This document shows, piece by piece, positions 17,866 through 25,888 of a stretch of 45,119 nt of DNA. Location of the stretch: the NCBI GenBank assembly GCA_030538235.1, contig JAUNUJ010000001.1, forward strand, positions 1 through 45,119, in the 5' to 3' direction. How positions within the stretch are numbered: the stretch's first letter is position 1; each line of letters opens with the position of its first letter. This stretch comes from Alcaligenaceae bacterium (GTDB taxonomy: Bacteria; Pseudomonadota; Gammaproteobacteria; Burkholderiales; Burkholderiaceae_B). Below the pieces are notes generated by a model. It saw nothing but the letters and a program-made list of their open reading frames with translations, ran no database searches and was not told the origin of the DNA. A program made the position numbers and the translations under genes.

Positions 17866-18623
17866 TATTTGGGTTGTAAGCGAATTGCCCCATCCAGACG
17901 AATGGTTTCGCCGTTAATCATTTCGTTATCAATGATACTGTGGACTAGTTTGGCAAAATCCTCAGCCAGACCGAGACGTGAAGGGAAGGGGATATTCGCA
18001 GCCAAAGCATCCTGAACCTCTTGAGGTAAACCGTAAAGCATTGGCGTACCCATAATGCCGGGGGCGATAGTCACACAACGTACACCATGTCGAGCTAAGT
18101 CACGGGCAATTGGTAGGGTCATGCCGACAATGGCTGCTTTGGATGCGGCGTATCCCGCTTGACCGATTTGACCCTCATAAGCGGCAATCGAGGCTGTATT
18201 GATTAAAACGCCACGCTCTCCGGTTGCCAACGGTGCGTTATCAACCATTTTGGCGGCCGCTAAGCGGATCATATTGAAGCTGCCGATTAGATTGATGTTA
18301 ATGACTTTTTGAAAGTTTTCCAGTGAGTGAGGACCCTCGCGACCAACCACTCGTTCTGCCGGCGCAATACCGGCACAGTTAACTAGGCCGTAGATGGGGC
18401 CAAGGGCTAGGGCGGCGTCAACAACAGCCTGACCGTCGCTTGCTTCAGTGACATCGCAATGGATGTAGGTCTGACCCAGTTCGCTGGCAAGTGCTTTACC
18501 GGCTTCGTCATTAAGGTCAGCCAATACAACCTTGGCGCCATGTTGAGTCAGCATTTTTGCGGTGCCGGCACCTAAGCCTGAGGCACCACCTGTTACGATA
18601 AAGACTTTATCTTTAATTTCCAC
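17865..18623 (-). CDS. SDR dehydrogenase, 3-hydroxyacyl-CoA dehydrogenase type II-like
   Basis: 252 residues from ATG 18623, with AAAGGAGAC in the leader. TGGASGLGAG (11-20) is the classical SDR cofactor loop. D36 after VVLA suggests preference for NAD. NCAGIAPAE, S145 and Y158-x3-K162 complete the active site. SIAAYEGQIGQAGYAASK and MGTPMLYGLP are shared with the HSD17B10/FadB2-like group that oxidises 3-hydroxyacyl-CoA in beta-oxidation. The substrate is inferred from resemblance only. It is cotranscribed with murJ through a one-base overlap, a functionally unrelated pairing, and follows a terminator after adk. Confidence 0.82.
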   Translation of the reverse strand: MEIKDKVFIVTGGASGLGAGTAKMLTQHGAKVVLADLNDEAGKALASELGQTYIHCDVTEASDGQAVVDAALALGPIYGLVNCAGIAPAERVVGREGPHSLENFQKVININLIGSFNMIRLAAAKMVDNAPLATGERGVLINTASIAAYEGQIGQAGYAASKAAIVGMTLPIARDLARHGVRCVTIAPGIMGTPMLYGLPQEVQDALAANIPFPSRLGLAEDFAKLVHSIIDNEMINGETIRLDGAIRLQPK

Positions 18624-18643
18624 TGTTTGTCTCCTTTGTGGCT

Positions 18644-18703
18644 AAAAAAATAATAGCGGCATAGGTCAAGATATTTATTGTCTGCCTAAACCGCTATTTT
18701 TTT
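18644..18703. terminator. Bidirectional terminator between adk and the SDR gene
   Basis: AATAGCGG (18652-18659) pairs with CCGCTATT (18691-18698), with partial pairing of GCATAGG and TGCCTA inside. A-run and T-run flanks are present on both sides, so it can act on either strand. It lies just after the adk stop in the transcribed direction. Confidence 0.75.
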
Positions 18704-18724
18704 AAAATTTAGATTTATAAATTA

Positions 18725-19399
<675 letters not shown>

Positions 19400-19488
19400 T
19401 TAATATAATTATAATTGCAACTAAAAGAATGTCTCATCGCTAAGTTTAATTCAAGCGCCAAATAAATTTTGTGATCTGTCTCAAGATA

Positions 19489-20265
19489 TTAAAAAAAACT
19501 ACGAACTATTTCTAGATCGGCGGCACTATCAACCCCCGGAGCGGGCGCAGTATCAGTAATCATCAATTGAATTTTATAGCCATTTTCCAAAGCTCTTAAT
19601 TGCTCCAACGACTCCAACTGCTCTAAATGACCTTGATTTAAACTTGGAAATACGCTCAGGAAGTGGGCGCGATAGGCATAAAGACCAATGTGGTGATAGG
19701 CTTGCATTGTGCTAGGCAGCTGTGTCGTGTCGGCCTGAAAAGCATCGCGTGCCCAAGGAATCGGGGCACGAGAAAAATACAAGGCTTGTCCGAGGCGGTT
19801 CAGAGCCACTTTGACGACATTGGGGTTAAAGAATTTCTCGGCCTCAGTAATAGGGTAGGCGGCTGTGGCAATGGCTGCATCAGGACTACTCAATAAGGTA
19901 GCGGCTACTTGATTAATTAGCTCCGGTGCGATTAAGGGTTCATCGCCTTGGACATTGACGACGACAGTCTCGGGGCTTAATTTCAATAGTTCAGCTACTT
20001 CAGCTAGTCGGTCAGTTCCCGAAGGGTGCGCGATATCTGTCATCAAGGCATTAAAGCCATGGGCAGTGACGACATCAAAAATCGCCTGATCATCGGTCGC
20101 GACATAAACGGCTTTGGCTTGGGATTCGCTGGCCCGACGAGCTGTATGGACGATCATCGGGATGCCGGCGATATCGGCGAGCATTTTGCCTGGTAAGCGA
20201 GTAGATGCTGCGCGCGCAGGCACGACAGCAATAAAATCAGGCTTGTGGAGGATCGGCGACTGCAT
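19489..20265 (-). CDS. kdsB: 3-deoxy-manno-octulosonate cytidylyltransferase (CMP-KDO synthetase)
   Basis: 258 residues from ATG 20265. VVPARAASTRLPGKMLADI is the nucleotide-binding start of the family, and ATDDQAIFD, VNVQGDEPLI and YHHIGLYAYR are further KdsB signatures. The enzyme activates KDO with CTP for addition to lipid A. It lies 20 bp after the Trm112-like gene and belongs to the lpxK-trm112-kdsB unit. No clear Shine-Dalgarno precedes the ATG, hinting at translational coupling. Confidence 0.95.
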   Translation of the reverse strand: MQSPILHKPDFIAVVPARAASTRLPGKMLADIAGIPMIVHTARRASESQAKAVYVATDDQAIFDVVTAHGFNALMTDIAHPSGTDRLAEVAELLKLSPETVVVNVQGDEPLIAPELINQVAATLLSSPDAAIATAAYPITEAEKFFNPNVVKVALNRLGQALYFSRAPIPWARDAFQADTTQLPSTMQAYHHIGLYAYRAHFLSVFPSLNQGHLEQLESLEQLRALENGYKIQLMITDTAPAPGVDSAADLEIVRSFF

Positions 20266-20285
20266 ATTAAAAGCAAATTTGCTGA

Positions 20286-20465
20286 TTATTTGTTTTTTAA
20301 GGTCGCGCTATCAACAGCTCGCTCAGGCAATAAAATTGGCAGACCATTTTCAATTGGATAGGCTTTGCCATTTTGCTCACAAATCAGGTAGTTGCGGTCT
20401 TCACTCAGGTGTAAAGGGGCTTTGCAAGTAGGGCAAACAAGATTTTTGGTAATTAAGTCGTGCAT
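20286..20465 (-). CDS. Trm112-like small zinc-ribbon protein
   Basis: 59 residues from ATG 20465 to TAA at 20288-20286. It begins MHDLITKNLVCPTCKAPL and continues with LICEQNGKAYPIENGLPIL, the pattern of the bacterial Trm112 family (YcaR-like, formerly DUF343). The Cys pair C11/C14 is present; C29 is the only further Cys, so a four-Cys site is not complete. Its place between lpxK and kdsB is strongly conserved in proteobacteria, which supports it as a real gene. Trm112 proteins activate methyltransferases in eukaryotes; the bacterial role is not settled. Confidence 0.92.
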   Translation of the reverse strand: MHDLITKNLVCPTCKAPLHLSEDRNYLICEQNGKAYPIENGLPILLPERAVDSATLKNK

Positions 20466-20505
20466 AATCTTCCCAATTTAGGACGAATAAAATATCAAGT
20501 ATAAG

Positions 20506-21594
20506 TCAATTATTTATTAGATGTTCAATCTTGTCGAAGAAATCCGGATCAGAAAATTCAGCGCGAACTTTTAAAAACCAGAAACGCTCATCGGCCCAGT
20601 GGCGACATTTGAGCGCATCTTTTTCTGTCATCAAGATAATTTCCTCATCAATACCCTCAAAATCCTCACGACTGAAACTATGATGATCAGGAAAAGCTTG
20701 TTGCTTTTGTGGTGTGATATGTAGTGCAGCCAAGCTATTAAAAAAGCGTTGAGGATTACCGATGCCCGCCACGGCAGCAATCGAGTGGTTTTGGTAGTGC
20801 GATAACCAGGTATCAAGAGCTAGTTCACTGTTGTTTTTGAGATTGACAAAAGCGGTGGGGAGCAGACGCATATCGACCAACAAGGGTGTCTGTGTTTGGG
20901 TGGCGTTGTGTGCTTGCTCCGGCATATTATGATGATTACGGTTGGTGATAATGACATCAACCTCGCTCAGTTTCGTAGCCGATTCTCTTAAGGGACCGGC
21001 AGGTAAGAGACGGCCATTGCCAATGCCTCGCTCATCCTGAACAATAATTTCCACATCCCTTTGCAGAGCAAGATGCTGTAGACCATCGTCAGCGACGATC
21101 ACGTCGGTGTGTGGGTAGTGCGCTAACAAAGCTTTAATCGCCAGCTCACGCTTAGGGTGTACCGCAATCGCCGCATATTGGGCCAGGAGCGCCGGCTCAT
21201 CACCTATTAGTTCGGCCTTAACATTGACACCTTTAGCAATTCGAGCTGCGGGGCCAATCTTCACACCGTAACCTCTGGAGATAATGCCCGGCTGCCAACC
21301 TTTGTCTTGCAGTGCCTGAACGATGGCTGCGACTACCGGAGTCTTACCGGTCCCGCCAACGTAGATATTACCTACCACGATCACCGGATAGGGGGCCCGA
21401 TAACTGCGTTTGATTTGTTTTTGATAAAGTTTTTTTCTGAGACTTTGAATGGCGCCATTGAGTTTGGCTAAAGGGATGAAAGCGCGACTTAACGCACCGC
21501 CACTTTGCCATTGTTTCTGCAATTGATGACTGAAACTCGGTTTTTGGGTAGCTAGTGGGTCTTTGGGGTGGCTTTTCATAGGGGTATCAATCAT
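20506..21594 (-). CDS. lpxK: Tetraacyldisaccharide 4'-kinase (lipid A 4'-kinase)
   Basis: 362 residues from ATG 21594; ATG at 21579 would start MKSHPKDPL. The P-loop GNIYVGGTGKTPVV, GIISRGYG and ADDGLQH are diagnostic of LpxK. The enzyme phosphorylates the 4' position of the lipid A precursor at the inner membrane, and a hydrophobic, basic N-terminal region supports membrane association. It heads the lpxK-trm112-kdsB unit. In related genomes exbB-exbD often precede it; here a DnaA-box-bearing AT-rich gap does. Confidence 0.94.
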   Translation of the reverse strand: MIDTPMKSHPKDPLATQKPSFSHQLQKQWQSGGALSRAFIPLAKLNGAIQSLRKKLYQKQIKRSYRAPYPVIVVGNIYVGGTGKTPVVAAIVQALQDKGWQPGIISRGYGVKIGPAARIAKGVNVKAELIGDEPALLAQYAAIAVHPKRELAIKALLAHYPHTDVIVADDGLQHLALQRDVEIIVQDERGIGNGRLLPAGPLRESATKLSEVDVIITNRNHHNMPEQAHNATQTQTPLLVDMRLLPTAFVNLKNNSELALDTWLSHYQNHSIAAVAGIGNPQRFFNSLAALHITPQKQQAFPDHHSFSREDFEGIDEEIILMTEKDALKCRHWADERFWFLKVRAEFSDPDFFDKIEHLINN

Positions 21595-21607
21595 TCATAG
21601 GAGTTAC

Positions 21608-21638
21608 CCACAAATAATGTGGATAACTTTGTGTATAA
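21608..21638 (-). repeat. 31-bp DnaA-box element, copy 1
   Basis: A palindromic CCACA...TGTGG core is followed by a second box three bases on. It matches the copy at 22041-22071 in 28 of 31 positions. Its two minus-strand boxes read TTATCCACA and TTATACACA. Confidence 0.85.
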
Positions 21639-22040
21639 ATCACGGTATGTCTGTCATTATACGTATCTCAGCGAGTATTGCTCAATTGCTATGCAATTTA
21701 ATTGAAATATTAAAATCATAATAAAATCAATATATTAAGAGTTTTTATTGATGTTTATCTTGAGAAAACCTTGATAAAAATGAGTTTTTAGGCGTGGGAA
21801 CAGTTGTTTTTTTAATTGTGGAAAACTAGTAATAGATTTTTTATCTTCGGGGCTGCTCGTTTCAAAAACTTTGTTTGTAGCGAGCAAAAGCGATTTGCTC
21901 AGGAAAAACTTATTGCGATATAAATTAAAATAGATTCTTGTAAGATGTAGTAGCTGAAACTGATGTTCTTTTTCAATAATCACTACTAAGTACTTACATT
22001 TATTGCCTATTTGCTGCTTTTTTTGTAAAAAAATAATAAT

Positions 22041-22071
22041 CCACAAATTTTGTGGATAACTTTGTGAATAA
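22041..22071 (-). repeat. 31-bp DnaA-box element, copy 2
   Basis: Direct repeat of 21608-21638, 433 bp downstream, with three substitutions. Its minus-strand boxes read TTATCCACA and TTATTCACA. The substitution between the two copies falls at the degenerate fifth base of the second box, so both copies stay within the DnaA consensus. Confidence 0.85.
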
Positions 22072-22309
22072 GTAGCTTGGTCTCCGTATTTCTACGTATC
22101 AAGAGGGTTGTTGCTTAAAAAGCGTGCAATCTTAATGAAATATTATATATTCTTATAAATCAGTAACTTGAGTGATTATATTAAAGTGTTTGTTAAGATA
22201 TCAGTGCTAAAAACTAAATTTCCACAGTAAGTAGCTGTTAATTTCTGAGTTGTGGAAAAGTAGTAGGCTATTTTTATTTTTTGAGTGGATCTTTACCAAA
22301 ATATTTGTT

Positions 22310-23707
22310 ATGCACCTAGAAAAAGTACTTTCTGTTACAGAATTAAGTCATCTCATTAGCCAAACTCTTGACTATCAGATACCACTCTTTAAGGTCGAAG
22401 GAGAGATTTCTCAAATCACCAAAGCCACATCCGGTCACTATTATTTTTCAATTAAAGATGAAAATAGTGCCCTTAGCGCGGTTATGTTCAGAGGGAAGGC
22501 GTCGAGTTTGGATTTTCAACCCAAGCAAGGGGATATGGTTGAGCTTAAAGGCAAGTTGTCTTTATTTGCTGCCCGTGGTTCTTTGCAAATTCAGGTTGAA
22601 GCGATGCGCCGTGCCGGGGTGGGAACGCTTTTTGAACAGTATCTTCAAATTCTTGAAAAGCTTAAAAAAGAGGGCTTATTTGAGCCAGAGCGTAAATTGG
22701 CGATTCCTCCTTATCCACGGCGTGTCGGTATTGTCAGTTCTTTGCAGGCTGCCGCTTTGCAGGATGTGCTAACGGCTTTAAGGCGTCGAGCGCCACAGTT
22801 TAAGGTGATTATTTATCCTAGTCTGGTTCAGGGTGCTGAGGCTGTTGATGAGCTTATCAGAGCTTTAGCTCAGGCGGAGTTACGGCAAGAGGTTGATGTT
22901 ATCTTATTAGTACGTGGTGGTGGAAGTTTAGAAGATCTTTGGTGTTTTAATGATGAGCGTCTGGCACGCATGATCGCCGCCAGTTCAATTCCGATTGTTA
23001 GCGGGGTTGGGCATGAAACGGATATCACCATTGCGGATCATGTGGCGGATTTGCGCGCCGCCACGCCGACAGCGGCAGCTGAACTGATTAGCAAGACTGC
23101 TTATGCGTTGCCGGCTATCCTAGAAGAGTTTACTCAGCGTATTAATCGAGTGATGCTACAGGTATTGACTGAGCGACAGCGACGCTTTGTTGAGTTACAG
23201 CCGCGCCTTAATCGTCTGATCGAGCGAAGCTTGCTTGATAAGAGTATGCGCTACGATGAGTTAAAGTTCAGATTGGTTGCGCCTCGGCGTATCTTTGAGC
23301 AATACGACGATAGGCGTTTACAGCTTCAGCAGTTGTTAGAGCATCATTGGCAATCGCAATTGACAAGTAAATTCAGCCATTTGGAGGGGTTATGTTTGCG
23401 TTTGGCATCGAGAAAGCCTAACATAGGGGCAGAGTACGAGCGCTTAACGCAGTGGCAGGAGCGACTCAATCGAGCCATCAATCAGCAATTCAAAGCACAT
23501 CAACAAAAATTTGAGCAATATTCTCAGCTGTTGCATAATATAAATCCGAAGCAAGTTTTGCAGCGCGGATTTTCTATTGTTTATGATGCCGAGGGCCAAG
23601 TCGTCCACCAAGCTGATCGATTGCGCGTTGGACAAGAGCTTCAGCTGGAATTTGCGAGCGGACGTGCTGTAGTACATGTAAAATCATTAAATTTTAAGGA
23701 GCAATGA
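22310..23707 (+). CDS. xseA: Exodeoxyribonuclease VII large subunit
   Basis: 465 residues from ATG 22310. The frame is open back to a TTG at 22250, but the family begins at about VLSVTELSHLI. An OB-fold (about 8-105: VEGEISQITKATSGHYYFSIKD, AVMFRG) is followed by the catalytic domain with YPRRVGIVSS, VRGGGSLEDLW and SGVGHETDITIADHVAD, then a coiled-coil region. Together with XseB it degrades single-stranded DNA to oligonucleotides in repair. sodB follows three bases after the stop, with its AAGGAG inside the end of xseA. Confidence 0.95.
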   Translation: MHLEKVLSVTELSHLISQTLDYQIPLFKVEGEISQITKATSGHYYFSIKDENSALSAVMFRGKASSLDFQPKQGDMVELKGKLSLFAARGSLQIQVEAMRRAGVGTLFEQYLQILEKLKKEGLFEPERKLAIPPYPRRVGIVSSLQAAALQDVLTALRRRAPQFKVIIYPSLVQGAEAVDELIRALAQAELRQEVDVILLVRGGGSLEDLWCFNDERLARMIAASSIPIVSGVGHETDITIADHVADLRAATPTAAAELISKTAYALPAILEEFTQRINRVMLQVLTERQRRFVELQPRLNRLIERSLLDKSMRYDELKFRLVAPRRIFEQYDDRRLQLQQLLEHHWQSQLTSKFSHLEGLCLRLASRKPNIGAEYERLTQWQERLNRAINQQFKAHQQKFEQYSQLLHNINPKQVLQRGFSIVYDAEGQVVHQADRLRVGQELQLEFASGRAVVHVKSLNFKEQ

Positions 23708-23710
23708 TTT

Positions 23711-24292
23711 ATGAGTAATTTCACTTTACCTCCATTGCCTTATGAGATGAACGCTTTAGAGCCTCACATTTCTAAGGAAACTCTTGAGTACCACTACGGT
23801 AAACATCATCAAACTTATGTGACTAACTTAAACAACCTGGTTCCCGGTACAGAGTTTGAGGGTAAGTCTCTAGAAGAGATTGTTAAGACCTCCAGTGGCG
23901 GTGTTTTCAATAACGCTGCACAGGTATGGAATCACACTTTCTACTGGAATGGCTTAAGTCCAAATGGCGGTGGTCAGCCTAGTGGTGCTTTGTTAGACGC
24001 GATTAACGACAAGTGGGGCACCTACGAAGCGTTTGTTGAAAAGTTCAATGCTTCTGCTGCCGGTAACTTCGGTTCCGGTTGGACTTGGTTAGTTAAAAAA
24101 TCAGATGGTTCTGTTGATATTGTTAATACCAGCAATGCGGCGACGCCTTTGACTACTGATGACAAGCCATTATTAACCTGTGATGTGTGGGAGCACGCCT
24201 ACTACATCGATACACGTAACTCTCGTCCGGAATACTTAAAGAATTTCTGGTCCTTAGTTAATTGGAAGTTTTCTGAAGAAAACTTCGCCTAG
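23711..24292 (+). CDS. sodB: Superoxide dismutase, Fe type
   Basis: 193 residues from ATG 23711, with AAGGAG ending 11 bases upstream. The metal ligands are H28, H75, D158 and H162 (the last two in DVWEHAYY). Q71 in [13 protein letters not shown], together with FGSGW, points to the iron enzyme rather than the manganese one. It converts superoxide to hydrogen peroxide and dioxygen in the cytoplasm. The xseA-sodB pair is conserved in betaproteobacteria. A terminator follows at 24365. Confidence 0.96.
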   Translation: MSNFTLPPLPYEMNALEPHISKETLEYHYGKHHQTYVTNLNNLVPGTEFEGKSLEEIVKTSSGGVFNNAAQVWNHTFYWNGLSPNGGGQPSGALLDAINDKWGTYEAFVEKFNASAAGNFGSGWTWLVKKSDGSVDIVNTSNAATPLTTDDKPLLTCDVWEHAYYIDTRNSRPEYLKNFWSLVNWKFSEENFA

Positions 24293-24364
24293 TGGTTGTT
24301 ATTCAGCTCCGGCCGACGCGGTTGTTTGCGCTTGCTAACACGTAAGGCCGGTCTTGATAGACAA

Positions 24365-24394
24365 AAGCTCCTTAGGTTTTAATCTAAGGAGCTT
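24365..24394. terminator. Bidirectional terminator between sodB and the convergent lipoprotein gene
   Basis: AAGCTCCTTAG (24365-24375) and CTAAGGAGCTT (24384-24394) are perfect 11-bp arms with an eight-base loop. T-runs follow on the plus strand, and an A-run before it serves the minus strand. Confidence 0.85.
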
Positions 24395-24418
24395 TGTTGT
24401 TTTTAAGGTGTTAGGTCT

Positions 24419-24796
24419 TTATAGACATTGTCTGATGACTTCATTAATTTCTTCGACTACCGGTTCGCGCTGAAATACTTTGATGTGGGCATGGATAGCC
24501 CCGCTTCCGTAAGTTGGTAGAGCAACTTCAACGACTGCTTGTGGTTGACCGCTATCAGGGCTCGGTACGGCACCGGTCCAGATATTAGTGGTCCGAGGAC
24601 GCATATGAGCGCTCGGCTGATACTCTTTGAGCTTTTCATTGAGGCATTGACCTAATACTTCCGGCAATTTGTCGGTGCCTTGATCCATGGTTCTGACATA
24701 GCGTTCATCACCCACCGTCTGGGTGCCGAAAGAACCGCAAGCACTTAGTGTCATGGCGCTGATGGCGCAAATTCCAATAACTATGATTTTTTTCAT
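24419..24796 (-). CDS. Predicted small lipoprotein
   Basis: 125 residues from ATG 24796. A signal peptide (MKKIIVIGICAISAMTLSAC) ends in lipobox LSAC with C20 as the lipidated residue. The mature part is about 105 residues with ARTTNIW-like and FQREPVVEEINEVIRQCL-like segments and two further Cys that could form a disulfide. I do not recognise the family. It is convergent with sodB and lies 37 bp after the DUF192 gene on the same strand, probably cotranscribed. Confidence 0.75.
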   Translation of the reverse strand: MKKIIVIGICAISAMTLSACGSFGTQTVGDERYVRTMDQGTDKLPEVLGQCLNEKLKEYQPSAHMRPRTTNIWTGAVPSPDSGQPQAVVEVALPTYGSGAIHAHIKVFQREPVVEEINEVIRQCL

Positions 24797-24833
24797 TGAT
24801 GTTCCAAAGGTTCTGATTAAAATTTAAAAGATA

Positions 24834-25343
24834 CTATTGCTGTTGGGATTGTTGTAAGGCTTTTTCGGCTTCAATGGTGTCGTGCCACTCGCCGCTTTGC
24901 AATCGATCGCCGGGCTTGATATGGTGTCTTTCAAACCAACCTTGATTGACCTCTAAGGCGAATAGAGCCGGTGCTGATGAACAGATACTGCGTTCATCCA
25001 ATGGTTGCATATCAAACATCTCGATGATTCTGGCGTCCTTGTCAAGATAGGCAATACTCAGGGGAATGTGAGTATTGCGCATCCAGAAGCAGAGTGGTTG
25101 CGCTTGCTCAAAGACAAATAGCATGCCGCGATGCTCGGCCATGAATTGTCGATGCATCAAACCGCTTTGGCGGCTGCGGTTGTTATCGGCCACTTCGACC
25201 AAAAGAGATGCCTCACCGATGCGCAACGGCAAGAGCTTTAAAGGGGTGATTTGCTCTTGATTAGGAGTTTTGGCCATGATGACGTCGGGGGCTAAAAAAC
25301 TCATAAGACTAAGCCCTAGGCATAGCTGAAGAAAATATCGCAT
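24834..25343 (-). CDS. DUF192 family secreted protein
   Basis: 169 residues from ATG 25343; an upstream ATT-start extension to 25358 is unlikely. The N-terminus is a signal peptide, with possible cleavage after VIMA. The DUF192 hallmarks are present: SGLMHRQFMAEHRGMLFVF, CFWMRNTHIPLSIAYLD and a closing ALEVNQGWFERHHIKPGD. The domain is widespread and of unknown function. It probably acts in the periplasm and shares a transcript with the downstream lipoprotein gene. Confidence 0.85.
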   Translation of the reverse strand: MRYFLQLCLGLSLMSFLAPDVIMAKTPNQEQITPLKLLPLRIGEASLLVEVADNNRSRQSGLMHRQFMAEHRGMLFVFEQAQPLCFWMRNTHIPLSIAYLDKDARIIEMFDMQPLDERSICSSAPALFALEVNQGWFERHHIKPGDRLQSGEWHDTIEAEKALQQSQQQ

Positions 25344-25512
25344 TGACTGAGGTACCAATAATATATACAGTTAGTACTGATTTTAAAGGATTGGCTTGAA
25401 TTATTAGTGTTCGGACTCAAATTAAACAATATTTAAAAATAATAGACTACTCTATTGTTTATTGACCACATTGATTGTGTGTGGTCGATTTGAATTTTAT
25501 TATCTTTTAAAA

Positions 25513-25821
25513 ATGTCTACTAAAACAGAAATTGATAAGGTAAAAAAGAAGCAAAAAGCCACGCTGAAACCGCCTTCTTTTTACCAGGTTCTTATGCATA
25601 ACGATGATTTCACTACCACAGATTTTGTTGTGGAGGTGTTGCAGCGATTTTTTGCTTTTGATATTGAGCGAGCGGTGGCTTTGATGCTCAAGGTCCATCA
25701 CGAAGGTCAGGCGGTTTGCGGCGTGTTTAGTCGTGATGTTGCCATGACTAAAGTTGAATTGGTTAGGGATTATGCTAGACAGCATGAATATCCCTTGCGT
25801 TGTAGCTGTGAACCAGTTTAA
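25513..25821 (+). CDS. clpS: ATP-dependent Clp protease adaptor ClpS
   Basis: 102 residues from ATG 25513; the frame is open back to 25462, but MSTKTEIDK fits the family better. After a basic, disordered N-terminal extension the core has YQVLMHNDDFTTTDFVVEVL, with the Asn-Asp pair that recognises the alpha-amino group of N-degrons, and HHEGQAVCGVFSRDVA. ClpS delivers N-end-rule substrates to ClpAP. clpA follows 67 bp downstream, the usual pairing. Confidence 0.95.
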   Translation: MSTKTEIDKVKKKQKATLKPPSFYQVLMHNDDFTTTDFVVEVLQRFFAFDIERAVALMLKVHHEGQAVCGVFSRDVAMTKVELVRDYARQHEYPLRCSCEPV

Positions 25822-25888
25822 ATGTATTTACTAGTAGAATAGCCAGTTATGAAGCTCTACTTCGACTGACTTAAATAGAGGTACTGAT

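Larger units (their letters stand above)
21595..22309. other. AT-rich gap with clustered DnaA-box matches; candidate replication origin
   Basis: About 715 bp between the divergent lpxK and xseA genes with no credible gene. Four sites match TTATNCACA on the minus strand: 21618-21626, 21630-21638, 22051-22059 and 22063-22071. Two TTTTCCACA sites lie at 21817-21825 and 22251-22259, also on the minus strand. One-mismatch sites occur at 21604-21612 and 22037-22045. An IHF-consensus match AATCAATATATTA is at 21725-21737. Very AT-rich stretches lie at 21690-21780 and 22120-22200. DnaA binding is a well-founded inference; that this is oriC is a hypothesis. Confidence 0.5.

Noticed and set aside
21735-22046. 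103-codon minus-strand open frame in the lpxK-xseA gap
   Set aside because: It is a Lys/Phe/Ile/Asn-rich product of AT-rich DNA, resembles no family I know, has no ribosome-binding site and starts inside the DnaA-box element.
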